Position numbers and translations under genes: made by a program | Assembly: GCF_001870435.1 (NCBI RefSeq) | Contig: NZ_MDDR01000066.1 | Span: 62,001-126,000, forward strand | DNA length: 64,000 nt | From: Pseudomonas costantinii | Lineage (GTDB): Bacteria; Pseudomonadota; Gammaproteobacteria; Pseudomonadales; Pseudomonadaceae | Direction: 5' to 3' | Shown: in pieces, positions 1 to 8,519 of the stretch | How positions within the stretch are numbered: the first letter of the stretch is position 1 | Layout: each line of letters opens with the position of its first letter | Notes under the pieces: model-generated | Databases searched by the model: none | The model's input: the letters and a program-made list of their open reading frames with translations, nothing else | What the model was told of the DNA's origin: nothing

Positions 1-29
1 CTGATGAGTTCGACGAGGGCGGTTTTCAT
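1..29 (-). CDS. 5' end of an unidentified gene (partial)
   Basis: Read on the minus strand, an ATG at 29 opens a frame that runs off the window edge and encodes MKTALVELI. An AGGA ribosome-binding sequence lies about 7 bases upstream. It is on the same strand as the ankyrin gene that ends at 71, so the two may be co-transcribed. Nine codons are too few to recognise a family. Confidence 0.45.
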
Positions 30-70
30 GGGGTGATCCTGTGGCGGTGTGGATTTTGAGGGCGCAAAGC

Positions 71-586
71 CTACACCAGTTTCTGCAACAACGCCGCCGT
101 ATCCACTGCGCCCATGGTTTGCGCCGCCGCCAGCGCGGTCGCACCCTGAGCGTCGGTGGCCTTGGGATTGGCGCCTTGGCCGAGCAGGTAGTCAACCATT
201 TCAACGCGGTTGAACATCGCCGCCATCATCAACGCTGTACGACCATCTGAGGATGAGGCATCCACCGGCGCCCCGCCTTCGATCAGCGCCTTGACCACCT
301 CCAGGTTGCCCTTGAACGCTGCACCGGCAATCGGCAACTGGTTCTTGCTATTGGCGATCTGCGGGTCCGACTTGAATTCCAACAGCACTTTTACCGCGTC
401 GGCATGGCCGTGGTAGGCCGCGAGCATCAGCAAGGTGTCGCCATTGTGGTTACGCAGGTTAGCCGGTAAACCCTTGGCCAGCAGCGCAGCGAGCATGGCC
501 GCGTCACCTCGGCGGGCCACATCAAAGACCTGCTCGGCAAACTCGGCGGCTTCGTCTTCGTCCATTTGTTTAGGCTGATCTGACAT
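71..586 (-). CDS. ankyrin repeat protein
   Basis: A 171-residue cytoplasmic protein. After a short acidic N-terminus it consists of about four ankyrin repeats: the recognisable helix cores are NGDTLLMLAAYHGH (about 48-61), NQLPIAGAAFKGN (about 82-94), GRTALMMAAMFNR (about 115-127) and a last partial one at GATALAAAQ (about 148). No signal peptide or membrane segment is visible. Ankyrin repeats mediate protein-protein contacts, so a scaffold or inhibitor role is likely, but no partner is indicated. The ATG at 586 has AAGGAG seven bases upstream. It lies downstream of, and on the same strand as, the acyl-CoA synthetase gene. Confidence 0.85.
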   Translation of the reverse strand: MSDQPKQMDEDEAAEFAEQVFDVARRGDAAMLAALLAKGLPANLRNHNGDTLLMLAAYHGHADAVKVLLEFKSDPQIANSKNQLPIAGAAFKGNLEVVKALIEGGAPVDASSSDGRTALMMAAMFNRVEMVDYLLGQGANPKATDAQGATALAAAQTMGAVDTAALLQKLV

Positions 587-682
587 AGGGGGCTCCTTGG
601 CGGGTACGGCATGAGGTGGCCAGTGTCGCGAGGGAGCTCCCGACTGTCATGCCTTTTTTGCCAAAAGCGGCCATAGGCAGAA

Positions 683-2509
683 TCAATAACGGAACTGCCC
701 ACCCTGGATCTGCGCCAACAGTTGGCCGGTGACCGGCACATAGCAGTCCGAGCCCGGCAGCCACGCATAGACCGGGTCATTGCCGGCTTTATCCGGATCG
801 AAAGCCTCTTCCTTGAGCCGCACTTTCTGGTATTTGAAAGTGCCGGTGGTTTCCATCTGCACCTTGATGCGCAGGAACAACGGCACCGCATAGTGCGGCA
901 ACTGGTCATGAGCGAACTGCAGCAGTTCACGCATGTCCAGCGCGGCCAAGGATTCGCTTGGGGTGATGGCGACCATGCCCGCGCGGCCATTGGTGTTTTC
1001 GATCTCGACGCCGTAGGCCACCACTTCGGCAATCTGTGGGTGTTGCAGCAGCACGTTCTCCACTTCGGTGGTCGAGACGTTTTCACCTTTCCAGCGATAG
1101 GTGTCCCCCAGGCGATCGACAAATTGCGCATGACCGAAGCCGATACTGCGCAACAAGTCACCCGTATTGAAATAGCGATCGCCCTTCTCGAACACGTCGG
1201 TCAGCACCACCTTGCGGTTTTTTTCCGGGTCGGTGTAGCCGTCAAACGGTGACTTTTCATCGATCCTGGCCAGCAGTAGCCCCAGCCCGCCCGCTTGCAG
1301 CTTGTGCATGAAACCATCACTGCCACGTATCGGCTCACCCGTGTCGTGGGCGTAATCCACCAGTGCCCAGCGTTGCAGGCAAAAGCCGATGGTGTTGTCG
1401 AAGTTCAACACATTGGTGAAACCGATATTGCCATCGCTGGCGGCATACAGCTCGCAGATATGCTCAACACCATAGCGTTGCTTGAACTGCGACCAGACGC
1501 CGGGGCGCAGACCATTGCCCACCATTTTGGTCACGCGGTTATCACGATCCTGCGCACTGGGCGGCTGATCCAGCAGGTAGCGGCACAACTCACCGACATA
1601 ACCCAGAGTGGTTGCCTTGAACTTGCGCGCATCGTCCCAGAACTGGCTCGCACTGAATTTGCGGCGAATGGCGAACCCGGAGGCACCGACAATCGCCGAG
1701 CCCCAGCACACACACAGGCCGGTGCCGTGGTACAGCGGCAAGGTGCAATACAGGACGTCTTCCGGGCCCATGTCCAAAGCGATGCTGCCGAAGCTGACGG
1801 CGGTCTTGGTCCAGCGGCCATGCTTCATGATGCCGGCCTTGGGCAAGCCCGTGGTGCCGGAGGTATAGATATAGAAGCACGGATCGTTGAAGAAAATTTG
1901 CCCGCTGCTGGCCGGGTTATCCACCGAACATTCGGCACTGGCAGCCATCAGGTCGGTATAGCCATCCGGCACCACGCTTGTCTGTTGATCGGCGACAAAC
2001 CAGGTTCTGTGCGCCTCAATCGCCACTTGATCACGCACTGCCATATGGGCGGCCACCAACTCTGCGCCCACCACAACCGCCACCGGGTTCACCAGATTCA
2101 AGCTATGCACCAGCGCCGCCTGGGTTTGCGACGTATTGAGCATCGCGCAAATACCGCCCAGCTTGGCCACGGCCAACACGTTCAACAGCAGTTCGGGGCG
2201 GTTTTCGATAAACAGCGCTACCACATCGCCCTTGGCGATGCCTTGGGCGTGCAAGTGATGGGCGATACGGTTAGCGCGCCTGTTGGCTTCGTCGTAGCTG
2301 AGTACACTTTCGCCAAATAACAACGCGGCGCCATCGGGGTTACGCAGCGTGGCTTGTTCGAAGTACCACCCCAGGCCGCAAGGCTGCGCAGGGTCGGTGA
2401 CATTCGCGGCGCGCATGCCCCGCACCACGCGAGGCAGGGCTCGAACAATATCGGGGACCTTACGCAGCATCATGCCCCAGGTGATCATGTCGTCTTGCTG
2501 ATGGCTCAT
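683..2509 (-). CDS. long-chain acyl-CoA synthetase, FATP/ACSVL type
   Basis: A 608-residue member of the ANL (AMP-binding) superfamily, expected to activate fatty acids, in particular long or very long chains, to acyl-CoA through an acyl-AMP intermediate. The P-loop-like motif YTSGTTGLPKAG is at about residue 215. The YAASDGN segment, the YFNTGDLL motif and the hinge region DRLGDTYRWKGENVSTTEVE in the C-terminal third are characteristic of the FadD6/FATP branch rather than of the tandem fadD1/fadD2 enzymes. Length fits the family (about 600). No neighbouring beta-oxidation genes are present, so the physiological substrate cannot be read from context. Confidence 0.88.
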   Translation of the reverse strand: MSHQQDDMITWGMMLRKVPDIVRALPRVVRGMRAANVTDPAQPCGLGWYFEQATLRNPDGAALLFGESVLSYDEANRRANRIAHHLHAQGIAKGDVVALFIENRPELLLNVLAVAKLGGICAMLNTSQTQAALVHSLNLVNPVAVVVGAELVAAHMAVRDQVAIEAHRTWFVADQQTSVVPDGYTDLMAASAECSVDNPASSGQIFFNDPCFYIYTSGTTGLPKAGIMKHGRWTKTAVSFGSIALDMGPEDVLYCTLPLYHGTGLCVCWGSAIVGASGFAIRRKFSASQFWDDARKFKATTLGYVGELCRYLLDQPPSAQDRDNRVTKMVGNGLRPGVWSQFKQRYGVEHICELYAASDGNIGFTNVLNFDNTIGFCLQRWALVDYAHDTGEPIRGSDGFMHKLQAGGLGLLLARIDEKSPFDGYTDPEKNRKVVLTDVFEKGDRYFNTGDLLRSIGFGHAQFVDRLGDTYRWKGENVSTTEVENVLLQHPQIAEVVAYGVEIENTNGRAGMVAITPSESLAALDMRELLQFAHDQLPHYAVPLFLRIKVQMETTGTFKYQKVRLKEEAFDPDKAGNDPVYAWLPGSDCYVPVTGQLLAQIQGGQFRY

Positions 2510-2902
2510 GGCGGAACGTCCTTTTTCTTATTCTTCGTCTGATCCAGAAACAGCGGCAATCCTGCAGACAGGAGGCCGAATGCCTTGCTGGAAAATACGC
2601 CAGCCATTCTTTGGCTGTACACGCGGGATTTGAAAAGTTTTGTATCCCGTACCCGCCCACCATAAAAAAGGAATTTCGTGGCCTGCGAGTAGTCATTATC
2701 AGTAACCCAGCCCCAAACGATTGGCCCAGATAGCGCAAAATGCAGGATGCACGATGGCCATTCATGCAAATTGCACGAAAACGGAAAATCGTTATTTTTT
2801 CAAACTGCTGATTTATAAGAAGTTTTTAAAAATCACATACTGGCACAATCACTGCACCTATCACTCCATGCTTGCCAACTTGAGCCAACGGAGCTGATAG
2901 AC
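2510..2902. other. intergenic region between two divergent genes
   Basis: A 393-base stretch between the acyl-CoA synthetase (minus) and the DUF3509 gene (plus). The last 150 bases are AT-rich and hold the candidate -24/-12 element described separately. Short ORFs across it have no coding character. No RNA gene or repeat was recognised. Confidence 0.6.
2841..2856 (+). promoter_or_regulatory. candidate sigma-54 (-24/-12) promoter
   Basis: TGGCACAATCACTGCA has the GG and GC dinucleotides 10 bases apart, as sigma-54 holoenzyme requires, and differs from the consensus TGGCACG-N4-TTGC at two positions. It lies about 45 bases before the DUF3509 start and is preceded by an AT-rich stretch suitable for DNA bending. 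The same bases include CACAAT, which could instead be a sigma-70 -10 element, although no good -35 is seen. Confidence 0.4.
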
Positions 2903-3181
2903 ATGAGCCTGATCCAAGATAAATTCGCTTCTGTGTTCTCCCAATACGACGTCATGACTCAGCCACGTCCCGACGGCGGCATCCTGTTGACCCTGCGTAA
3001 CAGCGAAGGCAAACAGGTCAAGCGTTCGATTTCCTACCAGCAGTTGCACACTGCCGAGCAACTGACATGGGTGATCAGCGCCATTCGCCGTGACCTGGCC
3101 GAACAAGCCAGCGAACTCCCACAGATTTCAATGCTGCAAAGCCAAAACCGCTTCGCCCTGCCGACTTACCATTCGGCGTAA
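2903..3181 (+). CDS. DUF3509 family protein
   Basis: A 92-residue protein of a small family that I know essentially from Pseudomonas and whose function is unknown. The start MSLIQDKF is preceded by AACGGAG. The protein is soluble, with alternating polar and hydrophobic residues and no cysteines, signal peptide or membrane segment. The middle part (LLTLRNSEGKQVKRSISYQQ, about 32-51) looks like beta strands, followed by a helix (TAEQLTWVISAIRRDLAEQA). It is monocistronic: its own candidate promoter lies upstream and a strong terminator follows at once. The family call rests on recognition of the sequence pattern. Confidence 0.8.
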   Translation: MSLIQDKFASVFSQYDVMTQPRPDGGILLTLRNSEGKQVKRSISYQQLHTAEQLTWVISAIRRDLAEQASELPQISMLQSQNRFALPTYHSA

Positions 3182-3195
3182 GTAACAGACATAAG

Positions 3196-3234
3196 AAGGG
3201 CCGCGACGCCATTGAGCGTCGCGGCCCTTTTTTA
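3196..3234 (+). terminator. rho-independent terminator
   Basis: The perfect 14-bp stem AAGGGCCGCGACGC / GCGTCGCGGCCCTT with a 6-base loop is followed by a run of T. It closes the DUF3509 transcript and sits between two convergent genes. Confidence 0.9.
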
Positions 3235-3239
3235 TGTCT

Positions 3240-3509
3240 TTAGCACAGGCCTTGGCGTGCCGCTTCATTCATCGCCTGCACGCGATTGGTCACGTCCAAC
3301 TTGCCGTAGATGTTACGCAGATGAAACTTCACCGTGGCTTCAGAGGTGTCGCGAATCTGGCTGATTTCCCAGACGGTCTTGCCTTCCGAGGCCCAGCGCA
3401 AGATCTCCAACTCTGTAGGGGTCAAGGGTTTGCCGGACAAGCCCAGACGTTTTCTGACCACCGTCGGCACGTCAATCAACAGGCGATACGGCTCCTCTGA
3501 ACCACTCAT
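3240..3509 (-). CDS. stand-alone LuxR-type HTH regulator
   Basis: An 89-residue protein made almost only of a LuxR/FixJ C-terminal DNA-binding domain. From about residue 28 it reads LTPTELEILRWASEGKTVWEI and continues through TSEATVKFHLRNIYGKLDVTNR, which holds the usual recognition helix and the conserved E, G, V-K-H and N-I-K-L positions. There is no receiver, PAS or autoinducer domain; the first 27 residues are too short for a sensor. It may bind DNA constitutively or act by heterodimerising. Family members of this size occur in Pseudomonas, but the target is not evident. It converges on the DUF3509 gene across a shared terminator. Confidence 0.82.
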   Translation of the reverse strand: MSGSEEPYRLLIDVPTVVRKRLGLSGKPLTPTELEILRWASEGKTVWEISQIRDTSEATVKFHLRNIYGKLDVTNRVQAMNEAARQGLC

Positions 3510-3716
3510 GACTCTCTCCTCCTATTAGCTGATGCCCTACCACCCTTCGGATTCCTCCTATTGACAGGCGATATAAACATTGATGTCGGAGAGAGTTACA
3601 TATCGAATGGAATGAAAGCATAAGGCACAGAATAAACAGCTACGCCCTACAAATAATTAGGTTTATTCCCACGACAACTTCCAACTTACCGGGCTTGAAC
3701 CTTGAATTACTTGTGC

Positions 3717-4247
3717 TTAGTCGTCCAACCCTGGAAAGCGGCGAGCAATATCATCACCGGTGAACTCAGGCACCCCACCTTTAGCTGTGTTGAACAGATG
3801 CAGTGTTACAAGGTGCGGGTTCTCACCCATGTCGAACCAATGTGGTATTCCAGCCGGAATCACTAACAGATCATTTTTCTCACAGCGTACGGCGTACACA
3901 TAATCGCCAATGTGTAAGGTAAACAGTCCCTGGCCGGCGATGAAAAAACGCACCTCGTCGTCGCCGTAGCGGCGCTCCTCGAGAAACTGGGCACGTAACT
4001 CGGCTTTCTGCGGGTGGTCACCCGTCACGCTGAGCACTTGCACAGAACCGTAGCCGAGAACGTCGATCTGCTCCTGATACGCCGCGATCATTTTTGCGTC
4101 GCTTGCACCCTTTGCAATAGCGCTGGGCTGCCAGCGCTCGAACCGCACGCGGTGCTCAGCCAGGGTCGACGTGATGTCGTCGACGTGAGTCAGCACTTTG
4201 TTAGGGGTATCCGGTGTGGCTGCGTGGTAGACGGCTACGTAACTCAT
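3717..4247 (-). CDS. acireductone dioxygenase-like cupin, two metal ligands missing
   Basis: A 176-residue protein of the acireductone dioxygenase family, which in methionine salvage cleaves acireductone using Fe or Ni held by three His and one Glu. The body matches well (DHPQKAELRAQFLEE, DEVRFFIAGQGLFTLHIGD, CEKNDLLVIPAGIPHWFDMG). In the active enzymes the first two ligands are in EEHxHxxDE; here the segment reads EERRYGDDE, so they are Arg92 and Tyr94, while Glu98 and His136 remain. The protein is also a few residues shorter around 63-66. It overlaps the MFS gene by 4 bases (ATGA) and is probably translated with it. No other mtn genes are nearby, so it is probably a divergent paralogue with lost or altered activity. 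Confidence 0.8.
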   Translation of the reverse strand: MSYVAVYHAATPDTPNKVLTHVDDITSTLAEHRVRFERWQPSAIAKGASDAKMIAAYQEQIDVLGYGSVQVLSVTGDHPQKAELRAQFLEERRYGDDEVRFFIAGQGLFTLHIGDYVYAVRCEKNDLLVIPAGIPHWFDMGENPHLVTLHLFNTAKGGVPEFTGDDIARRFPGLDD

Positions 4248-5410
4248 TGCACGGTTCCTTGGTTCGGCTCTTGCAATCGAAGGCCAATGATAACGGCGGC
4301 GCCCAATGCTGCAACGCTGGCGATACTAAAAGTAAGGGTCGGTCCCAACAGGTTCCAGCTATAACCGGAGTAAAGGGCGCCAAGCGCGCCACCGGTGCCG
4401 GCCAAGGCGGCATACAAGGCCTGACCCTGGCCTTGCTGGCGGCCACCGAAGCTGCGTTGCACAAAGGCAATCGCCGCCGCATGAAAGCTACCAAACGTGG
4501 CGGCGTGCATCACTTGCGCCAACAACAGCACCCAGAAAAATTCGGCAAATGAACCCAGCAGCAACCAGCGCACCGCCGCCAACAGGAAACTGGCCAGCAG
4601 CACCCGACGTACCGAAAAGCGCGAGAGAATGCGGCTCATGGCCAGAAACATCAGCACTTCCGCCACCACGCCCAAGGCCCAGAGCATACCGATCACGCCA
4701 CGGCTATAGCCCAGGTGTTCGAGGTGCAGGGTGAGGAAGGTGTAATACGGCCCATGGCTCATTTGCATCAGCGCCACACAGGCATAAAAAGCCAGTACTC
4801 CAGGGCTGCGCAATTGCTTGAGGAAGCCGTCACCGGCCAGGCGATTGCCATGGGTGGCGGGCTGCGCATTCGGCACCCACAGGCTGGCGCCGATGATGCC
4901 GGCCATGATCACCACGACCACCACCGGGTAAATATCCAGGCTCAGCCAGTCGAACAGACGACCCATGATCACCACGGTAAGGATGAAACCAATAGAGCCC
5001 CACAGGCGGATCTGGCTGTAGCGCGAGGTCTGTTTTTGCAGGTGGGCCAGGGTGATCACTTCAAATTGCGGCAACACCGCATGCCAAAAGAAGGCATGCA
5101 GCGCCATCACCAAAGCCAGCCAAGCATAGGTCTTGCTGACGAAAATCAGTGAAAAGCTTGCCAGGGTACACACCGCGCCAAAACGCACGATGGCCAGGCG
5201 CCGGCCGGTGTAATCCCCCAGCCAGCCCCACAGGTTGGGCGCCACGCAACGCATCAGCATGGGGATGGCCACCAGCTCGCCAATACGCGCGCTGGAGAAC
5301 CCCAGGTGATCGAAGTACAGCGCCAGGAAGGGCGCCGTCGCCCCCAGCAGGGCGAAGTAGAAGAGGTAGAAGCTGGAGAGTCGCCAGTACGGGAGCGCTG
5401 TCACGGTCAA
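4244..5410 (-). CDS. MFS transporter, MFS_1-like family
   Basis: A 388-residue inner-membrane protein with about 12 hydrophobic segments. The N-terminal WRLSSFYLFYFALLGATAPF and the short loops WGWLGDYTGRR and SRYSQIRLWGSIGF are typical of the HcaT/LacY-like MFS_1_like branch (E. coli HcaT is annotated as a 3-phenylpropionate permease). The substrate cannot be read from sequence. The gene starts 4 bases after aroC and overlaps the acireductone-dioxygenase-like gene by 4 bases, so all three form one transcription unit, although there is no obvious metabolic link with chorismate synthesis. Confidence 0.85.
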   Translation of the reverse strand: MTVTALPYWRLSSFYLFYFALLGATAPFLALYFDHLGFSSARIGELVAIPMLMRCVAPNLWGWLGDYTGRRLAIVRFGAVCTLASFSLIFVSKTYAWLALVMALHAFFWHAVLPQFEVITLAHLQKQTSRYSQIRLWGSIGFILTVVIMGRLFDWLSLDIYPVVVVVIMAGIIGASLWVPNAQPATHGNRLAGDGFLKQLRSPGVLAFYACVALMQMSHGPYYTFLTLHLEHLGYSRGVIGMLWALGVVAEVLMFLAMSRILSRFSVRRVLLASFLLAAVRWLLLGSFAEFFWVLLLAQVMHAATFGSFHAAAIAFVQRSFGGRQQGQGQALYAALAGTGGALGALYSGYSWNLLGPTLTFSIASVAALGAAVIIGLRLQEPNQGTVQ

Positions 5411-5414
5411 ACCG

Positions 5415-6506
5415 TCACAGCTGGCCCAGCACCGGAGTACTCACGCGCACATCGGCATTTTGCCCACGATTGCGCAGCAGGTGATCCATCAACACGATGG
5501 CCATCATGGCCTCGGCAATCGGCGTGGCACGGATGCCGACGCATGGGTCGTGACGGCCCTTGGTGATCACATCCACCGGGTTGCCGTGTACGTCGATCGA
5601 ACGGCCCGGTGTGGTGATGCTCGACGTAGCCTTGAGCGCCAAATGCGCAACAATCGGCTGACCGGAAGAAATACCGCCGAGGATGCCGCCCGCGTTGTTG
5701 CTGAGGAAACCTTCCGGCGTCAGCTCATCGCGATGCTCGGTGCCGCGCTGGGACACACAAGCGAAACCCGCACCGATTTCCACGCCCTTCACGGCGTTGA
5801 TGCTCATCAGCGCGTGGGCCAGTTCGGCATCGAGGCGGTCAAAGATCGGCTCGCCCAGGCCCGGCTTCACGCCTTCAGCGACCACGGTGATTTTGGCGCC
5901 GACGGAGTCTTGGTCACGGCGCAACTGGTCCATGTAGGCTTCCAGCTCCGGGACCTTGTCCGGGTCGGGGCTGAAGAAAGCATTGTCTTCCACGCTGTCC
6001 CAGCTTTTGAACGGGATTTCGATCGGACCGAGCTGGCTCATGTAGCCACGCACCACAATGCCCTGGGTCGCCAGGTATTTCTTGGCGATGGCACCGGCAG
6101 CCACGCGCATCGCGGTTTCGCGGGCCGAGCTGCGGCCACCGCCGCGGTAGTCGCGTTCACCGTATTTGTGGTGGTAGGTGTAGTCGGCGTGGGACGGACG
6201 GAACAAATCCTTGATCGCCGAGTAGTCCTTGGACTTCTGGTCGGTGTTGCGGATCAGCAGGCCAATGGCGCAACCGGTGGTGCGGCCTTCGAACACGCCG
6301 GAGAGGATCTCGACTTCGTCGGGCTCCTGGCGCTGGGTGGTGTGGCGGCTGGTGCCGGGCTTGCGGCGGTCGAGCTCACGCTGCAGGTCTTCCAGGGACA
6401 GCTCGAGGCCAGGCGGGCAGCCGTCGACAATGGCGACCAACGCCGGGCCATGGCTTTCGCCCGCGGTGGTGACAGTGAACAGCTTGCCGAAGGTATTGCC
6501 AGACAT
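5415..6506 (-). CDS. aroC: chorismate synthase
   Basis: A 363-residue cytoplasmic enzyme that converts 5-enolpyruvylshikimate-3-phosphate to chorismate, the last step of the shikimate pathway, using reduced FMN. Family signatures are GESHGPALVAIVDGCPPG near residue 17, the RGGGRSSARETAMRVAAGA segment near 125, and DPCVGIRATPIAEAM near 330. Length is normal. The start MSGNTFGKLF is the standard one for the family. It leads an aroC-MFS-cupin unit. Confidence 0.97.
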   Translation of the reverse strand: MSGNTFGKLFTVTTAGESHGPALVAIVDGCPPGLELSLEDLQRELDRRKPGTSRHTTQRQEPDEVEILSGVFEGRTTGCAIGLLIRNTDQKSKDYSAIKDLFRPSHADYTYHHKYGERDYRGGGRSSARETAMRVAAGAIAKKYLATQGIVVRGYMSQLGPIEIPFKSWDSVEDNAFFSPDPDKVPELEAYMDQLRRDQDSVGAKITVVAEGVKPGLGEPIFDRLDAELAHALMSINAVKGVEIGAGFACVSQRGTEHRDELTPEGFLSNNAGGILGGISSGQPIVAHLALKATSSITTPGRSIDVHGNPVDVITKGRHDPCVGIRATPIAEAMMAIVLMDHLLRNRGQNADVRVSTPVLGQL

Positions 6507-6649
6507 GCAGGGCGCTCCGTGAAATCAGTTGAATCAAGTCAACCGTAATAACTTAAGGCAGCCAGTATACGCAGGCTAACCGACTAGTTCATCCTCGAAA
6601 CCTTACCGGTAGACGTCTGTCCAACCGGCACCTTCCTCATAATGGCGCG

Positions 6650-7612
6650 ATGATGCTGCGAGTTCTGCTTTTGACCCTCACCCTGTTTTCCAGCCTTGGC
6701 TTCGCCGCCTCCCCTGTCGTACTGCAACGACCCATCAGCCTGGACACCGGCAGTGGTGAGCTGTTTGGCTCGCTCTTGCTGCCAAAATCCGACAAGCCGG
6801 TGCCGGTGGTGCTGATCATCGCCGGCTCCGGTCCCACCGACCGCAACGGCAACAGCGCCGAAGGCGCACGCAATGACAGCCTCAAGCGCCTGGCCTGGGT
6901 GTTGGCGCGGCATAACATCGCCAGCGTGCGCTACGACAAGCGCGGCGTCGCCGCCAGCCTGGCCGCCACCCCCGACGAACGCAACCTGACCCTGGACGCC
7001 TATGTATCCGACGCGGTGGCCTGGGGCAAGCTGCTCAAGGCCGATGAACGCATGGGCCCGTTGATCGTGCTGGGCCATAGCGAAGGCGCCCTGGTCGCCG
7101 CCCTGGCAGCGCCGCAACTTGATCCGGCCGGCGTTATTTCCCTGTCCGGCAGCGCCCGGCCGGTGGACCAGGTGATTCGCCAGCAACTGGCCAATCACCT
7201 GCCCCCTGCCCTGTTGCTTCGCAGCAATGAGATTCTCGATCATCTCAAGGCCGGCCAAGTGGATGCCGATGTGCCTGGCCCGCTGGAAGGTATTTTCCGC
7301 CCCAGCGTGCAGCCTTATCTGATCAGCCTGTTTCGTGCCGACCCATCAGTCGCCTTTGCCAAGCTGAACATGCCGGCGTTGATCATCCAGGGCACCAACG
7401 ATATCCAAGTCGGCGTCGGCGACGCCCAACAACTGAAAAAAGCCAAGCCGGACGCTCAGTTGACGGTGATCGAAGGCATGAACCACGTGATGCGCATCGT
7501 GCCCAAGGATGTGAAGGAGCAACTGGAGTCCTACAACGACCCGCAACTCCCGCTCGCCGCTGAGCTGGGCCAGCGTATCGTGCGCTTTATCGACGGACTT
7601 CAGCCCCGTTAA
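6650..7612 (+). CDS. secreted alpha/beta hydrolase
   Basis: A 320-residue alpha/beta-hydrolase-fold protein. The first 20 or so residues (MMLRVLLLTLTLFSSLGFAA) form a cleavable signal peptide ending near FAA-SPV, so the enzyme should be periplasmic. The nucleophile elbow GHSEGA is at about 142-147 with Ser about 144; an acid is likely in GTNDIQVG (about 247) and the His in GMNHVM (about 284). The oxyanion segment IIAGSGPTDRNGN near 55-68 is typical of serine aminopeptidase/S33-like hydrolases. The substrate is unknown. Two adjacent ATG codons could be the start. Confidence 0.82.
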   Translation: MMLRVLLLTLTLFSSLGFAASPVVLQRPISLDTGSGELFGSLLLPKSDKPVPVVLIIAGSGPTDRNGNSAEGARNDSLKRLAWVLARHNIASVRYDKRGVAASLAATPDERNLTLDAYVSDAVAWGKLLKADERMGPLIVLGHSEGALVAALAAPQLDPAGVISLSGSARPVDQVIRQQLANHLPPALLLRSNEILDHLKAGQVDADVPGPLEGIFRPSVQPYLISLFRADPSVAFAKLNMPALIIQGTNDIQVGVGDAQQLKKAKPDAQLTVIEGMNHVMRIVPKDVKEQLESYNDPQLPLAAELGQRIVRFIDGLQPR

Positions 7613-7656
7613 GCACTATTTGCCTCCAGTCCTCTGAAAAACGGCCGATAAGCCCA

Positions 7657-7684
7657 GAGTCGACAGTAAAAAGACTGTCGACTC
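7657..7684. repeat. perfect inverted repeat between genes
   Basis: Arms GAGTCGACAGT and ACTGTCGACTC, 11 bp, are separated by AAAAAG. There is no T-run after it in the plus direction, so it is a poor terminator. It ends 26 bases before the next gene start and could be an operator or an mRNA hairpin. Confidence 0.6.
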
Positions 7685-7710
7685 GCAGGGCTTGGACAGG
7701 ATCGCGCCGC

Positions 7711-8517
7711 ATGACAACCACCGAAGCAACACCAGAACCTACCGCCGACACCCCGGCTGAAAAAACCGAAGCCGTCGAGGCTGCGGCCCTGCCGTGGGCG
7801 GACGTACAGGCCGAACACTTCAAGATGCTGCGCCTGGCGCCCTTGGCCACCGATCGCGCCACCGGCGTGCGGCCGTTGCGGTTTGTGCAGTTCGGCTATG
7901 CCGAGCGCAACGACAAACATCACAGCCTGCTGCGCATGGTCATCCAGTTGCCGGGCCAGCGGGTGCGTCGCGAGCAGAATCACTTGGATATCTGGGTCGA
8001 TCACGATGCACACCGCGTGCACTTCGGCCCGGGCAACAGCCTGGAAATCGAACCGGCCAACCGTGGTATTGGTCGCTTCCTCGTTGCCCAAGGCGCTGCG
8101 TGGGCGAAAAAGAAGTGGTCACACTATCGCGTGGATGGTGTGGACCTGGCCAACAAGGACGCATTGAACGAAGCCACACGCCTGCGCCGCGACCACTTCC
8201 TGCGTATCCAGGGTTTTGATGTGGCCTATGCCGATGTGCAGCACCTCAAAGGTAACGTGCAGCCGGGGAAGGTCAGCGAGGTGCTAGACAGTTGGAACAC
8301 CGAGAAGGTGCAGTTCGTGGAAATCCTCGAGGCCGCGCAGATGCTGCAACAGGCCGAGCAGAACCTGGCCGAGCATGAAGTGAAGCTGCGCAAGGAAGAG
8401 GAAAAGGTCACCAAGTTCAAGCGTGAGGACAGCGGCTTGCGCTTTACCATTACATGCCTGGTGGCATTTACGGTGTTTCAGGCAGGGTTGCTGATCTGGA
8501 TTGCAACACACCGTTAA
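7711..8517 (+). CDS. tail-anchored protein of unknown function
   Basis: A 268-residue protein that I do not recognise. It has a Thr/Pro/Glu-rich N-terminus (1-27), a folded central part (about 30-190) rich in Arg and aromatic residues (LRFVQFGYAERNDKHHSLLR, NHLDIWVDHDAHRVHFGPGN), a charged heptad-like coiled coil (about 205-240, EQNLAEHEVKLRKEEEKV) and one C-terminal membrane helix (about 247-265). This suggests a cytoplasmic domain anchored at the inner membrane by its tail. It stands alone, followed by a REP-like element. The length of the open frame and clean codon structure make it a real gene. Confidence 0.75.
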   Translation: MTTTEATPEPTADTPAEKTEAVEAAALPWADVQAEHFKMLRLAPLATDRATGVRPLRFVQFGYAERNDKHHSLLRMVIQLPGQRVRREQNHLDIWVDHDAHRVHFGPGNSLEIEPANRGIGRFLVAQGAAWAKKKWSHYRVDGVDLANKDALNEATRLRRDHFLRIQGFDVAYADVQHLKGNVQPGKVSEVLDSWNTEKVQFVEILEAAQMLQQAEQNLAEHEVKLRKEEEKVTKFKREDSGLRFTITCLVAFTVFQAGLLIWIATHR

Positions 8518-8519
8518 CA

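Noticed and set aside
5460..6548. 362-codon plus-strand ORF opposite aroC
   Set aside because: It mirrors the codon structure of aroC in high-GC DNA; composition (His, Gln, Arg, Val rich) is that of an antisense shadow and it has no family motifs.
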